Source of the DNA: Hymenobacter norwichensis DSM 15439
Lineage (GTDB): Bacteria > Bacteroidota > Bacteroidia > Cytophagales > Hymenobacteraceae
Length of the DNA: 64,000 nucleotides
NCBI RefSeq assembly: GCF_000420705.1
Contig: NZ_ATVL01000009.1
Location: forward strand, 434,001 to 498,000
Reading direction: 5' to 3'
Both the position numbers and the translations under genes were made by a program. Below the pieces are notes generated by a model that was not told where the DNA came from, searched no databases, and saw nothing but the letters and a program-made list of their open reading frames with translations. Of the stretch, positions 1 to 9,422 are shown in pieces; the stretch's first letter is position 1, and each line of letters opens with the position of its first letter.

Positions 1-1241
1 TTGGTAGCCAGGCGTAATACCGAGGGCGTCATCAAGCGCGGGGCTACTCGAAAACTCTGGCGCGTAAGGCGGGCCGCTTCCTGCGCCGCCCCTTCCGAAA
101 TCACCAGAATAGTGCCTGTGGGCTGCGTAGTAGCACTTTGGGTCAGCTCCCACAGGTACTCGGTGGTGGACTGGTCTAGGTAGGGAAACACGCGCTGAAC
201 GGCTTTGGCGAAGTTGGCGGCATCTACGCGGCCCTGCGGCAACCGGGGCGTATTCGATACCACTTTCATCATCACCTGGTTGTCGTGGGTTAGCTCCCAA
301 CTATAGTGCCGGGTGAAGTGCACCGTGAAAATCGGCTCGTAGGCCTGATCGTCGGGGGCCACCAGGTAGCCCAGCCCGAATACATCAGTGGCGTCAGAAA
401 CCAGGGCAGTGCGATCTTCGCTCAATTCCAGCAGCTTGCGCACCCGGCGGTGGTCACGCAGCGGAATAGGGCTGTCGAGGGTGAGAACCGGCACGATGGC
501 CGGGTGGTGGCGCCGGGCTACCAGCATCGTGCCGATGCCTTCGTCGCCCTCGTGGCGCAGAGCGGCCACGCCGTTGCAGGCGTCATAGAGCCCGTGCGTG
601 CCGGCCGCGGCCCGTAGCATAAAGCTACGACCCGCGGCGCGCAGCACCTCGTTGTAGTCCCGGTCGAGTACGGGCCGGTCGTCGTCGGTATCTGATTCGC
701 GCAGGGCCCGGCTGCAATCCTGCAAAAATTCCTGCACCGTAGCATTCACCAACGACGTCGGCCGGTTGCTGGTGCTGAGCGGGGGCAGGGTGTAGTAGGC
801 CTCATAGGTTTCGCGAGAGAGCTGGAGCACCACCACCACTAAGTAGCCATACAGGCTAATAGGCAGCGAGCAGAAGCTTACCCGCCCTTCTGACCGCACC
901 TGGCAGAGCTGGGTGAGAGTTTGTTGGGTGGCTTGCTGAAGTAGGCCGTACCAGCGTAGCTTTTCGTACCGGTCATGGTCGTCGCGGTGCAAATGATACA
1001 CCACGTCACGAGGGCCGTCGGGCTCCAAGGCAGCTGCCAGGGATTTCACTCCGGCGAAATCAGTGGGAGAATAGCGCAAGGTGGCAGGTTCCACTACCAC
1101 AGCCTGCGGCTCGTCGGTTTCGCGAGCCGAGGCCAGCCCCAGCAAAAACACTTCGGGCTTTAAATTACGGTCGAGCAGATTGAAAACGCCGTCGGCAAAC
1201 AATTGGGCCGACACGCGAAACAAGCTTTGGTGGTCCCACAT
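1..1241 (-). CDS. DAC/DisA_N-like domain protein, C-terminus cut off by window edge
   Basis: An open reading frame runs on the minus strand from ATG 1241 to the window edge with no stop, giving 413 codons. The N-terminal ~300 residues resemble nothing I can name. Near the visible end the sequence GTILVISEGAAQEAARL, then a QSF and a MTPSVLRLAT stretch, resembles the first strand-helix unit of diadenylate cyclase (DisA_N/DAC) folds, including the DAC-like sensor domains of larger bacterial proteins. The DGA and RHR motifs that would decide catalysis lie outside the window. The role is therefore inferred: either a c-di-AMP-type synthase or, more likely given the long N-terminal region, a non-catalytic nucleotide sensor. 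It is divergent from the small membrane protein gene at 1392. Confidence 0.5.
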   Translation of the reverse strand, partial: MWDHQSLFRVSAQLFADGVFNLLDRNLKPEVFLLGLASARETDEPQAVVVEPATLRYSPTDFAGVKSLAAALEPDGPRDVVYHLHRDDHDRYEKLRWYGLLQQATQQTLTQLCQVRSEGRVSFCSLPISLYGYLVVVVLQLSRETYEAYYTLPPLSTSNRPTSLVNATVQEFLQDCSRALRESDTDDDRPVLDRDYNEVLRAAGRSFMLRAAAGTHGLYDACNGVAALRHEGDEGIGTMLVARRHHPAIVPVLTLDSPIPLRDHRRVRKLLELSEDRTALVSDATDVFGLGYLVAPDDQAYEPIFTVHFTRHYSWELTHDNQVMMKVVSNTPRLPQGRVDAANFAKAVQRVFPYLDQSTTEYLWELTQSATTQPTGTILVISEGAAQEAARLTRQSFRVAPRLMTPSVLRLAT

Positions 1242-1391
1242 AGAAGGGAGCTGGGAATTCGGCAAGGACGGAGCGGAGAGAGGCTAAAACGAGAGGCTAC
1301 AACAGTGAGTACGAAAAAACATGCATCAGGGTAGGCACCCTCAGGCAAGATTCCAGGCTTCAGTGTTCAACTTTCGGAGGCAGATGTGGTT

Positions 1392-1727
1392 ATGAAGGAA
1401 TCGGGGTTGTGGTTAGGCTTGCGGAATGCGCCCAAAAAGCCTATCTTAGATGAAGTAGCCCCGCCGCTTATGCAATTCTACCTTCTACTTTCCGGATTCG
1501 GTTTTTTGGTAGCCTTCTCGGTGCTGCCGCTGCTTACGGGCTATTGTGCTGCCAGTTACGGCCGCTCGTTCTGGGTTTGGTTCATGCTAGGCTGGGTGCT
1601 ACCCATTCTGTCGTTTCTGGTACTATTCACCCTTATTGCGCGCCGCTACCTCGACCAAGGTGAGCGGCTGCTGGAAGAAGCCAAGGAAATACTGGCCGCC
1701 GCCGAAGCCGCAGAGGTGCGACACTAG
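1392..1727 (+). CDS. Small two-helix membrane protein of unknown function
   Basis: A 111-residue protein with two hydrophobic segments (about residues 28-52 and 60-84) and a charged, Glu/Ala-rich C-terminal helix (residues 88-108) that may form a coiled coil in the cytoplasm. I do not recognise a family. ATG 1392 is chosen, but a GTG at 1386 in the same frame sits 5 nt after GGAGG (1376-1380) and could add two residues. It is transcribed away from the DAC-like gene and stands alone. Confidence 0.6.
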   Translation: MKESGLWLGLRNAPKKPILDEVAPPLMQFYLLLSGFGFLVAFSVLPLLTGYCAASYGRSFWVWFMLGWVLPILSFLVLFTLIARRYLDQGERLLEEAKEILAAAEAAEVRH

Positions 1728-1839
1728 CTGGCTGCCGCTGCATGTAGCTCGGCCGTTTATAAAGGCGGCCCTAGTATTATCTGCTAAAGTGTTGATTTTC
1801 AGCGTTTAAATTTGTAAAGCCAACTGTTTATTACTGCAC

Positions 1840-2874
1840 TTACCAGCCTTTGTGCAGCGAAGAGGCCCGTACAATTAACTCGGGCTTGAGCACTAGAGGA
1901 GGAGGCGTGTAGCTAGGGCCGCGTTTGAGCAACTGGAGCAAAAGCCGCACCGCCGTTTCGCCCATCTGCTCGGCCCGCTGGTTCACTACTGTCAGGCGCG
2001 GGTGGGTCATGTTGGTGAATGGCTCGTTGCTGAAGCAGGCCAGCGCCACGTCTTGGGGTACCCGCAGGCCCCGCTCATGCAGCACTTCCAGCGCGCCCAC
2101 CGTTGGAATGGCGTAAGCGCCGAACAGCGCATCGAGGGGTTTGTGCTGATTTAGAAATTGTTCCATTCCTTGTCGGCCGTCCTCGTGCGTCATGGCGGGC
2201 AGCGAGTATACTAGGTCGTCGTTGGCGGGTAGGCCGTGGGCCCGCAGCGCTTCCTGGTAGCCTAGGTAGCGGTTACGGCTGGTATTGAGGTGTTGCGGCC
2301 CGGCAAAGTGGGCAATGTGTTGGCAGCCCTGCTCGATGAGGTGCGCCACGGCCTGGTACGCTCCCTGAAAATCGTCGAGTACCACGGCTGAGCTGTCGGC
2401 CAGATCAGCAGCTCTATCGAAAAATACCAGCGGCGTACCCTGCTGGCGCACCTGCTCGAAATGTTGCAGTTCGTTGTGCGTGGTGGCCGATAAAGAAACC
2501 AGAATGCCTTCCACCTGCGCGGCCAGCAGCGTATCAATGTTCTGCTGCTCGCGCCGCACATCCTCATTGGACTGGCACATCATCACGTTGAAGCCGGCCT
2601 GGCTGGCTACGTTTTCAATGCCGTTCATAACGGCCGGGAAGAAGTATCCCCTGATATGCGGCACAATTACGCCCAACGTTTGGCTGTGGCCTTTGCGCAA
2701 AGCCGCCGCCAGCAAGTTGGGGCGGTAGCTGAGCTGCTGGGCTGCTTGCCGCACCCGTTCTTTGGTGGCCTCACTGATGCCAACATGGTCAGACAAAGCT
2801 CTTGATACCGTAGACGTAGATATACCCAATTGCTCGGCTATATCGGCAAGGGAGGTGCGTTTCAAAAGGGCCAT
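1840..2874 (-). CDS. LacI-family transcriptional regulator
   Basis: A 344-residue repressor-type regulator. Residues 1-60 hold the LacI helix-turn-helix (SLADIAEQLGISTSTVSRAL) and the hinge (SYRPNLLAAALRKG). Residues 63-340 are the periplasmic-binding-protein-like effector domain (TLGVIVPHIRGYFFPAVMNGIE; LFGAYAIPTVGALEVLHERG; VPQDVALACFSNEPFTNMTHPRLTVV). Length is normal for the family. Members usually sense a sugar or nucleoside and control nearby catabolic genes, but no sugar-utilisation gene lies beside it, so the target is unknown. It is followed downstream on the same strand by nothing related. Confidence 0.93.
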   Translation of the reverse strand: MALLKRTSLADIAEQLGISTSTVSRALSDHVGISEATKERVRQAAQQLSYRPNLLAAALRKGHSQTLGVIVPHIRGYFFPAVMNGIENVASQAGFNVMMCQSNEDVRREQQNIDTLLAAQVEGILVSLSATTHNELQHFEQVRQQGTPLVFFDRAADLADSSAVVLDDFQGAYQAVAHLIEQGCQHIAHFAGPQHLNTSRNRYLGYQEALRAHGLPANDDLVYSLPAMTHEDGRQGMEQFLNQHKPLDALFGAYAIPTVGALEVLHERGLRVPQDVALACFSNEPFTNMTHPRLTVVNQRAEQMGETAVRLLLQLLKRGPSYTPPPLVLKPELIVRASSLHKGW

Positions 2875-3050
2875 GCAGCAGGCAGCCTAAGGACGGAAAG
2901 TAGCTTTGATAATTGCTGAAGCTACTAGGTGTGATTTTATACCGAAATGTAACGATTATGGTTAAGTAAAGGTCAGATAATAGATAAACTGAAAGGGTAT
3001 CCAGATAAAAAGGCAATAACTGAAGACAAACCCGTTGAATTTTGGGGGTC

Positions 3051-4274
3051 TTATTTTCGAAGCCACTGCGCCACACCCTGGGCTGCCCAAGCTCCGGTAC
3101 TGAAGCAACCCTGCAACAAATAGCCGCCTGTAGGAGCTTCCCAATCCAGCATTTCGCCGGCCACGAAGGTGCCGGGGCGCCGCCGTAGCATCAGATGCTT
3201 ATTCAGCTCCGGCCAGGCCACGCCGCCGGCACTACTAATGGCCTCATCGAGCGGGCGCAGGCCTTGTATGGGCAGTGGCACGCGCCGCAGCAGTTGGGCT
3301 AGGGCTGGAGGAGTGGCAGTGGCTTCGGGGGGCGCTACTTCGCGCAGCAGCGTGGGTACTGGGGCGCCGAGCCGGAGCTGCTGCCGCAGAAAATCGGGGA
3401 GGGAGCGGCCGGCACGGGGCTTTTGTAGCTTGGTTAGTAGTTGCTCGTCGGAAAGGTCGGGCTTGAGGTCGAGGTGGAGCAGGGCCGGCGTACCAGCCGA
3501 GAGGGCGGCGCGTAGTGCCGGCGTGAGGGCATACACGGGCGTTCCTTCCAGGCCGTATTCAGTGAGCATGACTTCGCCCCGCACCCACTCCGTGCCACAG
3601 TGCAAAGCAATGTTTTTGAGGGGCATCCGGCCCACTTTGGTTTGAAAGAAGGCAGACCATGCCACTTCCGCCCCGCAGTTGCTGGGTGCAAACGGCACAC
3701 ATTTCACCCCAACAGCTTCAAAGGCCGACACCCAGTTACCATCGGAGCCGGTTTTCGCCCAACTGGCGCCGCCCAAAGCCAGCACGGTAGCATCGGAACT
3801 GATTTCCAGCTCCTGGTCGGTGGTTTCGTCGCGCACAAGCAGGCTGGTGGCCCCCACAAAGCCCAACCAGCGGTGGCGCGTCCGGAGCCTGACGCCCAAC
3901 TCTTGCAGGCGGCTCAGCCAGGCCCGCAGCAGGTCGGCGGGCTTGTGCACAGCTAACGGAAACACCCGGTTGCTGGTGCCCACAAACGTATGGATGCCCA
4001 GCGACGCCGCCCATTCCCGCAGCTCATGAGGCGAGAAGTGACGCAGGAATTCCTGGAAAATACCCTGTTGCTGCCCATAGCGGGCACTAAACGAGGTGGC
4101 ATCTTCGGCGTTGGTGAGGTTGAAGCCGCCGTGCCCGGCCACCAGAAACTTGCGGCCCACAGTGGCCTGCGCCTCATACACCGTCACGCGGTAGCCTGCT
4201 TCGGCCAGGCGCTGCGCCGCCAGCAGCCCAGCCGGGCCACCCCCAATAATTGCAACAGATGAAGGCAGCGCCAT
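3051..4274 (-). CDS. BaiN/HI0933-type NAD(P)/FAD-dependent flavoprotein (TIGR03862-like)
   Basis: A 407-residue flavoprotein. The N-terminus carries the Rossmann dinucleotide-binding motif GGGPAGLLAAQRLAEAG (residues 11-27) followed by an acidic residue (YEAQ) for the FAD ribose. GRKFLVAGHGGFNLTN is the second family signature, and the C-terminal FVAGEMLDWEAPTGGYLLQGCFSTG is the closing FAD-binding segment. The physiological substrate of this branch is not known. A second, longer relative (29825-31081) lies in the same window. The gene is divergent from the antiporter gene at 4465. Confidence 0.88.
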   Translation of the reverse strand: MALPSSVAIIGGGPAGLLAAQRLAEAGYRVTVYEAQATVGRKFLVAGHGGFNLTNAEDATSFSARYGQQQGIFQEFLRHFSPHELREWAASLGIHTFVGTSNRVFPLAVHKPADLLRAWLSRLQELGVRLRTRHRWLGFVGATSLLVRDETTDQELEISSDATVLALGGASWAKTGSDGNWVSAFEAVGVKCVPFAPSNCGAEVAWSAFFQTKVGRMPLKNIALHCGTEWVRGEVMLTEYGLEGTPVYALTPALRAALSAGTPALLHLDLKPDLSDEQLLTKLQKPRAGRSLPDFLRQQLRLGAPVPTLLREVAPPEATATPPALAQLLRRVPLPIQGLRPLDEAISSAGGVAWPELNKHLMLRRRPGTFVAGEMLDWEAPTGGYLLQGCFSTGAWAAQGVAQWLRK

Positions 4275-4464
4275 CGAATACCCAGCAGCTAATCCGGAAA
4301 ATAAAACTGCGTAAACTTACGATAAACCGCAGTGCGGCACTGCCTAAGCCGGTTGGACTGCCAGCCGGGCGTCCCCGGTGCAGTGGGCTTTTCGGCGCAG
4401 AACCCAGCAGCATCGTATACTTGAAGCGTTTATTAAGCCGGCCGCCACCGGCCGCTCCTTCTGC

Positions 4465-5655
4465 ATGGGTTCCTACTCCATCCTTATCGGCCTTAGCGTG
4501 GCCGTTATCTTATCGTATCTGTTTGATTTGGCGGCCCGCGCCACGCGCGTCCCTTCGGTGCTGATGCTGCTGCTTACGGGTATTGCCCTGCGCCAAACCG
4601 CTGATTACTTCGACTTTACCTTCGGGGTGCCGCAAGTAGTGCTGGAAATTTTCGGCATCATCGGGCTGATTATGATTGTGTTGGAAGGCGCCCTCGACCT
4701 CAAGCTCACCCGCGAGAAGGCCCCGCTCATTCGCCGTTCGTTTCTAGCGGCGGCCCTGATGCTGGTCGTGCAGGCAGTAGCTATTGCGCTGGTGCTGCAA
4801 GCCTACGTGGGCGCGTCGTTTCAAACCTGCCTGGTGAATGCCGTGCCGCTATCGGTTATCAGCTCGGCCATTGCCATTCCCAGCGTGGCCAATCTGATGG
4901 GGGAAAAGCAGGAGTTTATCGTGTACGAAAGTACATTTTCCGATATTTTGGGCATCATGCTCTTCAATTTTGCCTTGCAGGACAACTTCGCGCAGGGCAT
5001 ATCGGTGGTAACCTTCTCACGCGACGTGGTGGCCGTGGCTATTGTGGCGGTGATGAGTACGGCGGCATTGGCTTTTCTGCTGGGCCGGATTCGGCTGCAC
5101 GTCAAGTTTTTCCTGATTCTGGCCTTTCTAATTCTGCTTTATAGCCTGGCCAAAAAGCTGCACCTCTCGTCGTTGGTGTTGGTGCTGGTGTTCGGGCTGG
5201 CCGTGAACAATGCCGACCTGATTTTACGCGGCCCCCGGCTGCAACGCTGGCTGCATCCCGAGCAACTGGCTGCAGAGTTGCACCCACTCAAGAGCATCAC
5301 TGCCGAATCAGCATTCCTGATTCGGACGTTCTTTTTCCTGCTTTTCGGCTTCAGTATCACGCTCAGCAGCCTAATGAGCGGTACGTTGCTGTTGCAGGGC
5401 CTGCTCATTGTGGGTATTCTCACCGCCATTCGTTACCTGTACCTGCGCTACATCGCCCGCACCGACCTAGTGCCGGAGCTGTTCATTGCGCCCAAAGGCC
5501 TCATCACGGTACTGCTGTTTTATAGCATTCCTGACCGGCACCACATCGGTGAAATCGGCGAAAATATCCTGTTCGTTGTGATTCTACTCACCGGCATTCT
5601 AATGATGATTGGCCTACAACTAGCCAACCGCGAACCGGAAATAGGGGAGTATTAG
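4465..5655 (+). CDS. Cation:proton antiporter (CPA family)
   Basis: An integral membrane protein of about 396 residues with 11-12 hydrophobic segments. The pattern matches monovalent cation/proton antiporters: GIIGLIMIVLEGALDLKL (an inverted-repeat half with acidic residues in the membrane) and LLFGFSITLSSLMSG. It would exchange Na+ or K+ for H+ across the inner membrane. No TrkA-N or TrkA-C regulatory domain is attached. The frame is open further upstream, but the residues before ATG 4465 are polar and non-conserved in character, so 4465 is taken as the start. It converges on the ClC gene. Confidence 0.85.
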   Translation: MGSYSILIGLSVAVILSYLFDLAARATRVPSVLMLLLTGIALRQTADYFDFTFGVPQVVLEIFGIIGLIMIVLEGALDLKLTREKAPLIRRSFLAAALMLVVQAVAIALVLQAYVGASFQTCLVNAVPLSVISSAIAIPSVANLMGEKQEFIVYESTFSDILGIMLFNFALQDNFAQGISVVTFSRDVVAVAIVAVMSTAALAFLLGRIRLHVKFFLILAFLILLYSLAKKLHLSSLVLVLVFGLAVNNADLILRGPRLQRWLHPEQLAAELHPLKSITAESAFLIRTFFFLLFGFSITLSSLMSGTLLLQGLLIVGILTAIRYLYLRYIARTDLVPELFIAPKGLITVLLFYSIPDRHHIGEIGENILFVVILLTGILMMIGLQLANREPEIGEY

Positions 5656-5743
5656 TGGCGAGAGATGAACTGGTGAAATAGTGAGTTTTATATTCTGCTT
5701 GCCCGGATTCGTATTGATAGAACATGAAACTCACAATCTCACC

Positions 5744-7522
5744 TCATTCCATTTCCTTGAGCAGCTGCTTGCGGTAGCCAGCCAAGATGGTGGATTTCAG
5801 CAGGAAGCCCACGTAGTGCCCGTGGTCGACGACAGGGAGGGCCGGGACGCCGAGCTGCTCCATGCAGCGCAAGGTGTCAAGTAGGGAATCGTCGGTGTTG
5901 ACGGTGGCGGGCGGCTCGGTCATCAAATCCCGGACGCGGGTGGTGGTGTAGTGCTCGTCGTCAAACAGCGCGTCGCGCACCGTGTCTAAGGTGACGACGC
6001 CTACCAGTTGCCCGTCTTGGTCGGTTACCGGGAAAATATTGCGGCTGGCGTGGCGAAAGGTTTGCACCAAGTCGCCGAGAGTGTCGTCGGGGTGCACGGC
6101 CACGAAATCGGTCTGGGTGAGGTGCGGAACGTCCATTTGTGCCAATAGGCCCCGGTCCCTGTCTTTGTGCATATACACGCCGCGCTGCACTAGCTTGCGG
6201 GTGTACACCGAGTACGGCTCGAAGTAGCGGGTAATAACGTAGGAACTGCTCGTGACCAGCATCAATGGCACGAACAGGGCGTAGCCGCCGGTAATTTCAG
6301 CAATTAGGAAGATGGCCGTGAGGGGCGCGTGCACCACGCCGGCCAGCACGCCCGCCATGCCCAGCACAATAAAATGCACTTCCGGTACCGTGGTCAAACC
6401 GCTCATATTGATAAGCCGCGCAAACACGAAGCCCAGCAGCGCGCCCGCAAACAACGACGAGCCAAACATGCCCCCGTTGCCACCCGCGCCCACCGTAATA
6501 GTAGTAGCAAATACCTTGAGTAGCATACTAGCCGTGGCCACGGCCAGCAGAATCCACACGTTTTCGTCGCGGTACACCGCGAAAATGGAGCCGTTGATTA
6601 GTTCTTGGCCCTTGCCTGCCAGCAACGACTGCACAATGTTGTAGCCTTCGCCGTAGAGTGGTGGAAACAGAAATACCAGCACGCCCAGCGCCAAACCGCC
6701 CAGCATCACCCGTCGGAAAGCACCCGGCCACCGCTCAAAGAACTTTTCGGAGGCGAAGTACACCCGAATCATATAAACCGACAGCATGGCCGTGCACAAG
6801 CCCAGCATCACGTAGAATGGTACCGCATCAACGGGCCAACTGGTGGTGATGAGCACGAATGGTTGCCCCGCAAATAGTGCCTTTGACACCACCGTAGCTG
6901 TAGCCGCCGAAATCAGCAGCGGAATGAAAAACGGGGCCGACAGCTCGCCTAGTACTACTTCCACCGCAAACAGCACGCCCGCAATAGGCGAGTTGAAGAT
7001 GGCCGCCACGCCCGCCGCCGCCCCGCAACCTACTAGTAGGCGTCGCTCACGCGGGCCCACCCGTAGCAATCGGGCCAAGTTGGAGCCCTGCGCCGCGCCC
7101 GTTACAGAAATGGGAGCCTCCAACCCCGCCGAGCCACCAAATGACACGGTCAGAAATGAGGTAACCACCTGCGAATACAGCTTGCTGCGCGGCACGATGC
7201 TGCTTTGCCGGGCAATATTATAAATGACCGGTCCCAACCCCCGGCTTAGGTTACCATCCAGGAAATAGCGGGTAAATAGCACCGACAGCGCAATGCCGAT
7301 GATGGGATAGAGAAAAAGCGCAAATACTCGCTTTTCTTCTGGCACCCAAGAGTACAGAAATTCCTGTGCGCCGTGTACCGAGCCTTTCAGCAATACAGCT
7401 GTCAGGCCCGCCATCAGACCCACCAGAATGCTCACCAGTATCAGGTAGACTCGGTTGTTGATGTGGCGTAAGCGCCATAGCAACAGCGGACTAAGCAGCC
7501 GGTGAACAATATTTTTGGCCAT
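5744..7522 (-). CDS. ClC-type chloride channel or transporter with C-terminal CBS pair
   Basis: A 592-residue ClC protein. The selectivity elements are recognisable though divergent: SRGLGP (residues 93-98) in place of GSGIP, GLEAP with the gating glutamate E135 in place of GREGP, and GGMFGSSLFAGALLG in place of GGIFAP. A retained gating glutamate is compatible with H+/Cl- exchange. Two CBS domains occupy roughly the last 130 residues (from about 460) and are the usual site of adenine-nucleotide control. Start 7522 (MAKNIVHRL) is preferred to an upstream ATG at 7561, which adds a Cys-containing, atypical leader. It may act with the MscS channel next door in ion and osmotic homeostasis. Confidence 0.92.
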   Translation of the reverse strand: MAKNIVHRLLSPLLLWRLRHINNRVYLILVSILVGLMAGLTAVLLKGSVHGAQEFLYSWVPEEKRVFALFLYPIIGIALSVLFTRYFLDGNLSRGLGPVIYNIARQSSIVPRSKLYSQVVTSFLTVSFGGSAGLEAPISVTGAAQGSNLARLLRVGPRERRLLVGCGAAAGVAAIFNSPIAGVLFAVEVVLGELSAPFFIPLLISAATATVVSKALFAGQPFVLITTSWPVDAVPFYVMLGLCTAMLSVYMIRVYFASEKFFERWPGAFRRVMLGGLALGVLVFLFPPLYGEGYNIVQSLLAGKGQELINGSIFAVYRDENVWILLAVATASMLLKVFATTITVGAGGNGGMFGSSLFAGALLGFVFARLINMSGLTTVPEVHFIVLGMAGVLAGVVHAPLTAIFLIAEITGGYALFVPLMLVTSSSYVITRYFEPYSVYTRKLVQRGVYMHKDRDRGLLAQMDVPHLTQTDFVAVHPDDTLGDLVQTFRHASRNIFPVTDQDGQLVGVVTLDTVRDALFDDEHYTTTRVRDLMTEPPATVNTDDSLLDTLRCMEQLGVPALPVVDHGHYVGFLLKSTILAGYRKQLLKEME

Positions 7523-7702
7523 ACCCGTAGGGCAAATGTGAAAACAAACCGGCCAACCCAACTGCCAACTTGCGTACTATCAACGCATAATACTGAAAAG
7601 TAGTGAGAGAGTGAGACAGGGACAGGTGCGTTTGCCGCTCTTCTACGCAAATGGCGCAAGCTGGACATCAAACCCCACCCATTCACTAGCTCACTACCGA
7701 TC

Positions 7703-8530
7703 CTATTGTGTCAGGCTGGGAGGGGAATAGCTTTTATCGATGAGCAGGTTTTTGATGCGTTGCATCAGCTCGCTCTTGGTTTCGAGGGCGCCCCGGCGGT
7801 ATTCCTCCGACGACGACCAGAAATACACGCGAATATCTGCGGTGGTAGCCCCCGATTTTTCCAGCACCAAGTACGGTGCCCGCGGTGCCTGCTGTTGCAC
7901 CTCGGGTTGGGTGCGCAGAAAATCCATTGCCAAATCCCGCACCTGCTCATAGCGTCCCTCGGGCCCATAATCCACTGAAATCAGAAAATCTTGCCGCAGG
8001 TCGCCGCTACGGGTGAAATTGATGAGTGGCTCCTTAAGTACTATGGAGTTGGGAAGGAATACGTGCTTGCCATCGAAGGTGCGGATAACGGTGGTGCGTA
8101 GGTTGAGGGCTTCCACGTGGCCGGTCTGGTCCCGGATCTGCACAGTGTCGTCGAGGTGGAAGGGGCGGTTGAAGGCCAGAATGACGCCGGCCAGGAAGTT
8201 CTCGGCAATATCCTTGAAGGCAAAACCCACCACGAAAGCCGACAGCCCCGCCGCACCCAGCATCCCCGTCACGACGCCCGAGAGGCCCACCACTTGCATA
8301 GCCAGCAGCAAGCCCAGTAGCAGAAACACCCAGCGGCTGATACCGGTTAGGAAATCGGCCAGCAGCGGGTCGTGGGCGCGTTTGCGTAGCCGGGTGCCTA
8401 GTACTCGGCTGAGGCGGTTGGCAATGAAAACGGCGGCCAGTAGTAAAACAAGGGCCAGCGCTAGTTTCGGCAGGACGTACAAAAACTGCTGCCAATACGC
8501 ACTCAGAACACGGTGCAAATCACGAAGCAT
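7703..8530 (-). CDS. MscS-family mechanosensitive ion channel
   Basis: A 275-residue small-conductance channel. Two or three transmembrane helices (residues about 15-45, 58-80 and the pore helix) lead into the MscS signature: GMLGAAGLSAFVVGFAFKD pore-lining helix and AENFLAGVILAFNRPFHLDDTVQI. The beta domain follows (HVFLPNSIVLKEPLINF), then the C-terminal alpha/beta vestibule. It opens under membrane tension to release solutes on osmotic downshock. ATG 8530 is chosen because the preceding 18 codons encode an Arg-rich leader unlike the family. It lies upstream of the ClC gene on the same strand, with a 180-nt gap. Confidence 0.93.
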   Translation of the reverse strand: MLRDLHRVLSAYWQQFLYVLPKLALALVLLLAAVFIANRLSRVLGTRLRKRAHDPLLADFLTGISRWVFLLLGLLLAMQVVGLSGVVTGMLGAAGLSAFVVGFAFKDIAENFLAGVILAFNRPFHLDDTVQIRDQTGHVEALNLRTTVIRTFDGKHVFLPNSIVLKEPLINFTRSGDLRQDFLISVDYGPEGRYEQVRDLAMDFLRTQPEVQQQAPRAPYLVLEKSGATTADIRVYFWSSSEEYRRGALETKSELMQRIKNLLIDKSYSPPSLTQ

Positions 8531-8643
8531 AGAAGGGCATTGCGGTAAAACCAACAGCCCCGTGGCAAAGCGCCGCCGGAGCAAAACAGGGTTTTACGCA
8601 ATATGTAGCCCGTCGGGTTCCATTGCAGGCAATAATGGCGGCG

Positions 8644-9024
8644 CTAAGCCGGCTGATTCAGCCAGCGCCAGAAAATGATGCCCCCCACCCCGTAGGCCAC
8701 TACATCGAGCGGGTCGGCGGTGGCGCGGCGGTCAAAAAGGGGCAGAATTGCTTCGAACCACACAGCGAAAACCGCCCAGGTGCTGACAATCCAGCTGGTA
8801 GGCAGCACGAAGCTGGGGCGGCGGAAGTACCAGCGCCGCATGAAGTAGAGCATCAGCGTCAGTTCCAGCGGTAGCGCCAGCAAATCGGCCAGATGAAAGC
8901 GCACCAAGTCCGGCAGCAGCCACTGGTTGAACCGTGGCCCTCCGTATTTCTGAGCGGCCACTAGCATGTAGAGTACTGTGCCCGCCAGAAATAGCGGATG
9001 CCGCAGTTCACGCGGCCATTTCAT
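8644..9024 (-). CDS. Small integral membrane protein, translationally coupled to zinc-ribbon gene
   Basis: A 126-residue protein with four hydrophobic segments and Arg-rich loops (FMRRWYFRRPSF). I cannot name the family with confidence. ATG 9024 overlaps the TGA of the upstream gene as ATGA, which indicates translational coupling and supports this start over one eight codons upstream. The two products may form a small membrane complex. Confidence 0.72.
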   Translation of the reverse strand: MKWPRELRHPLFLAGTVLYMLVAAQKYGGPRFNQWLLPDLVRFHLADLLALPLELTLMLYFMRRWYFRRPSFVLPTSWIVSTWAVFAVWFEAILPLFDRRATADPLDVVAYGVGGIIFWRWLNQPA

Positions 9025-9326
9025 CCGGCTAGCAGCGTCAGAAACCACACTACAAACGACACTAGTGCCCCAAATACCAGTTGCCCACCTTGAATAATGC
9101 GTTTAAAGAAGCGCATGGTGGGGCTGTCGTCGGGCTTGATTTCGATGCGCATGAACGAGGGTAGCGGCTCGTTGGCCAGGGCTTCGCGCTCCCGCTCACT
9201 GCGCATGCGGGGCGCGTCCAGGTACAGGCCGCACCGCTCACACCGGTCGTCGGCGCGCTGTTGCCAGCGGCTCCAGAACCCGCAGTGCGGACACTTTTTG
9301 GAGGCGGTGAGGGGGGCTTGTTCCAT
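9021..9326 (-). CDS. Zinc-ribbon protein with C-terminal membrane anchor
   Basis: A 101-residue protein. CPHCGFW and CERCGLYLD (residues 13-36) form a four-cysteine zinc ribbon. A charged middle segment follows, and the last ~25 residues are one transmembrane helix (GGQLVFGALVSFVVWFLTLLAG). The ribbon probably faces the cytoplasm. The stop codon overlaps the start of the next gene. Five nucleotides or fewer separate the ATG from a TACCTTTG box (minus strand, 9332-9339), so the mRNA may be leaderless. Confidence 0.75.
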   Translation of the reverse strand: MEQAPLTASKKCPHCGFWSRWQQRADDRCERCGLYLDAPRMRSEREREALANEPLPSFMRIEIKPDDSPTMRFFKRIIQGGQLVFGALVSFVVWFLTLLAG

Positions 9327-9331
9327 AAGGC

Positions 9332-9339
9332 AAAGGTAC
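9332..9339 (-). promoter_or_regulatory. Candidate Bacteroidota -7 box
   Basis: TACCTTTG on the minus strand matches the TAnnTTTG consensus. It ends 5 nt before the start of the zinc-ribbon gene. No TTG-type -33 element is visible at the usual spacing. Confidence 0.4.
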
Positions 9340-9360
9340 GTCGTGTGTTGTTGGTTATCA

Positions 9361-9406
9361 GTTGCTGCTTGTTAATTGATAGCCAAACCAAATAACAAGC
9401 AGCAAC
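9361..9406 (-). terminator. Inverted repeat after cytosine deaminase gene
   Basis: Perfect 14-bp arms (9361-9374 and 9393-9406) with an 18-nt loop lie just downstream of the deaminase stop and upstream of the zinc-ribbon gene. The arms are built from GTTGCTGCTTGTTA and its complement, so the hairpin is not GC-rich and has no clear U-tract. It may be a weak terminator or a repeat element. Confidence 0.45.
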
Positions 9407-9422
9407 TAACAAGTAACCTCAC

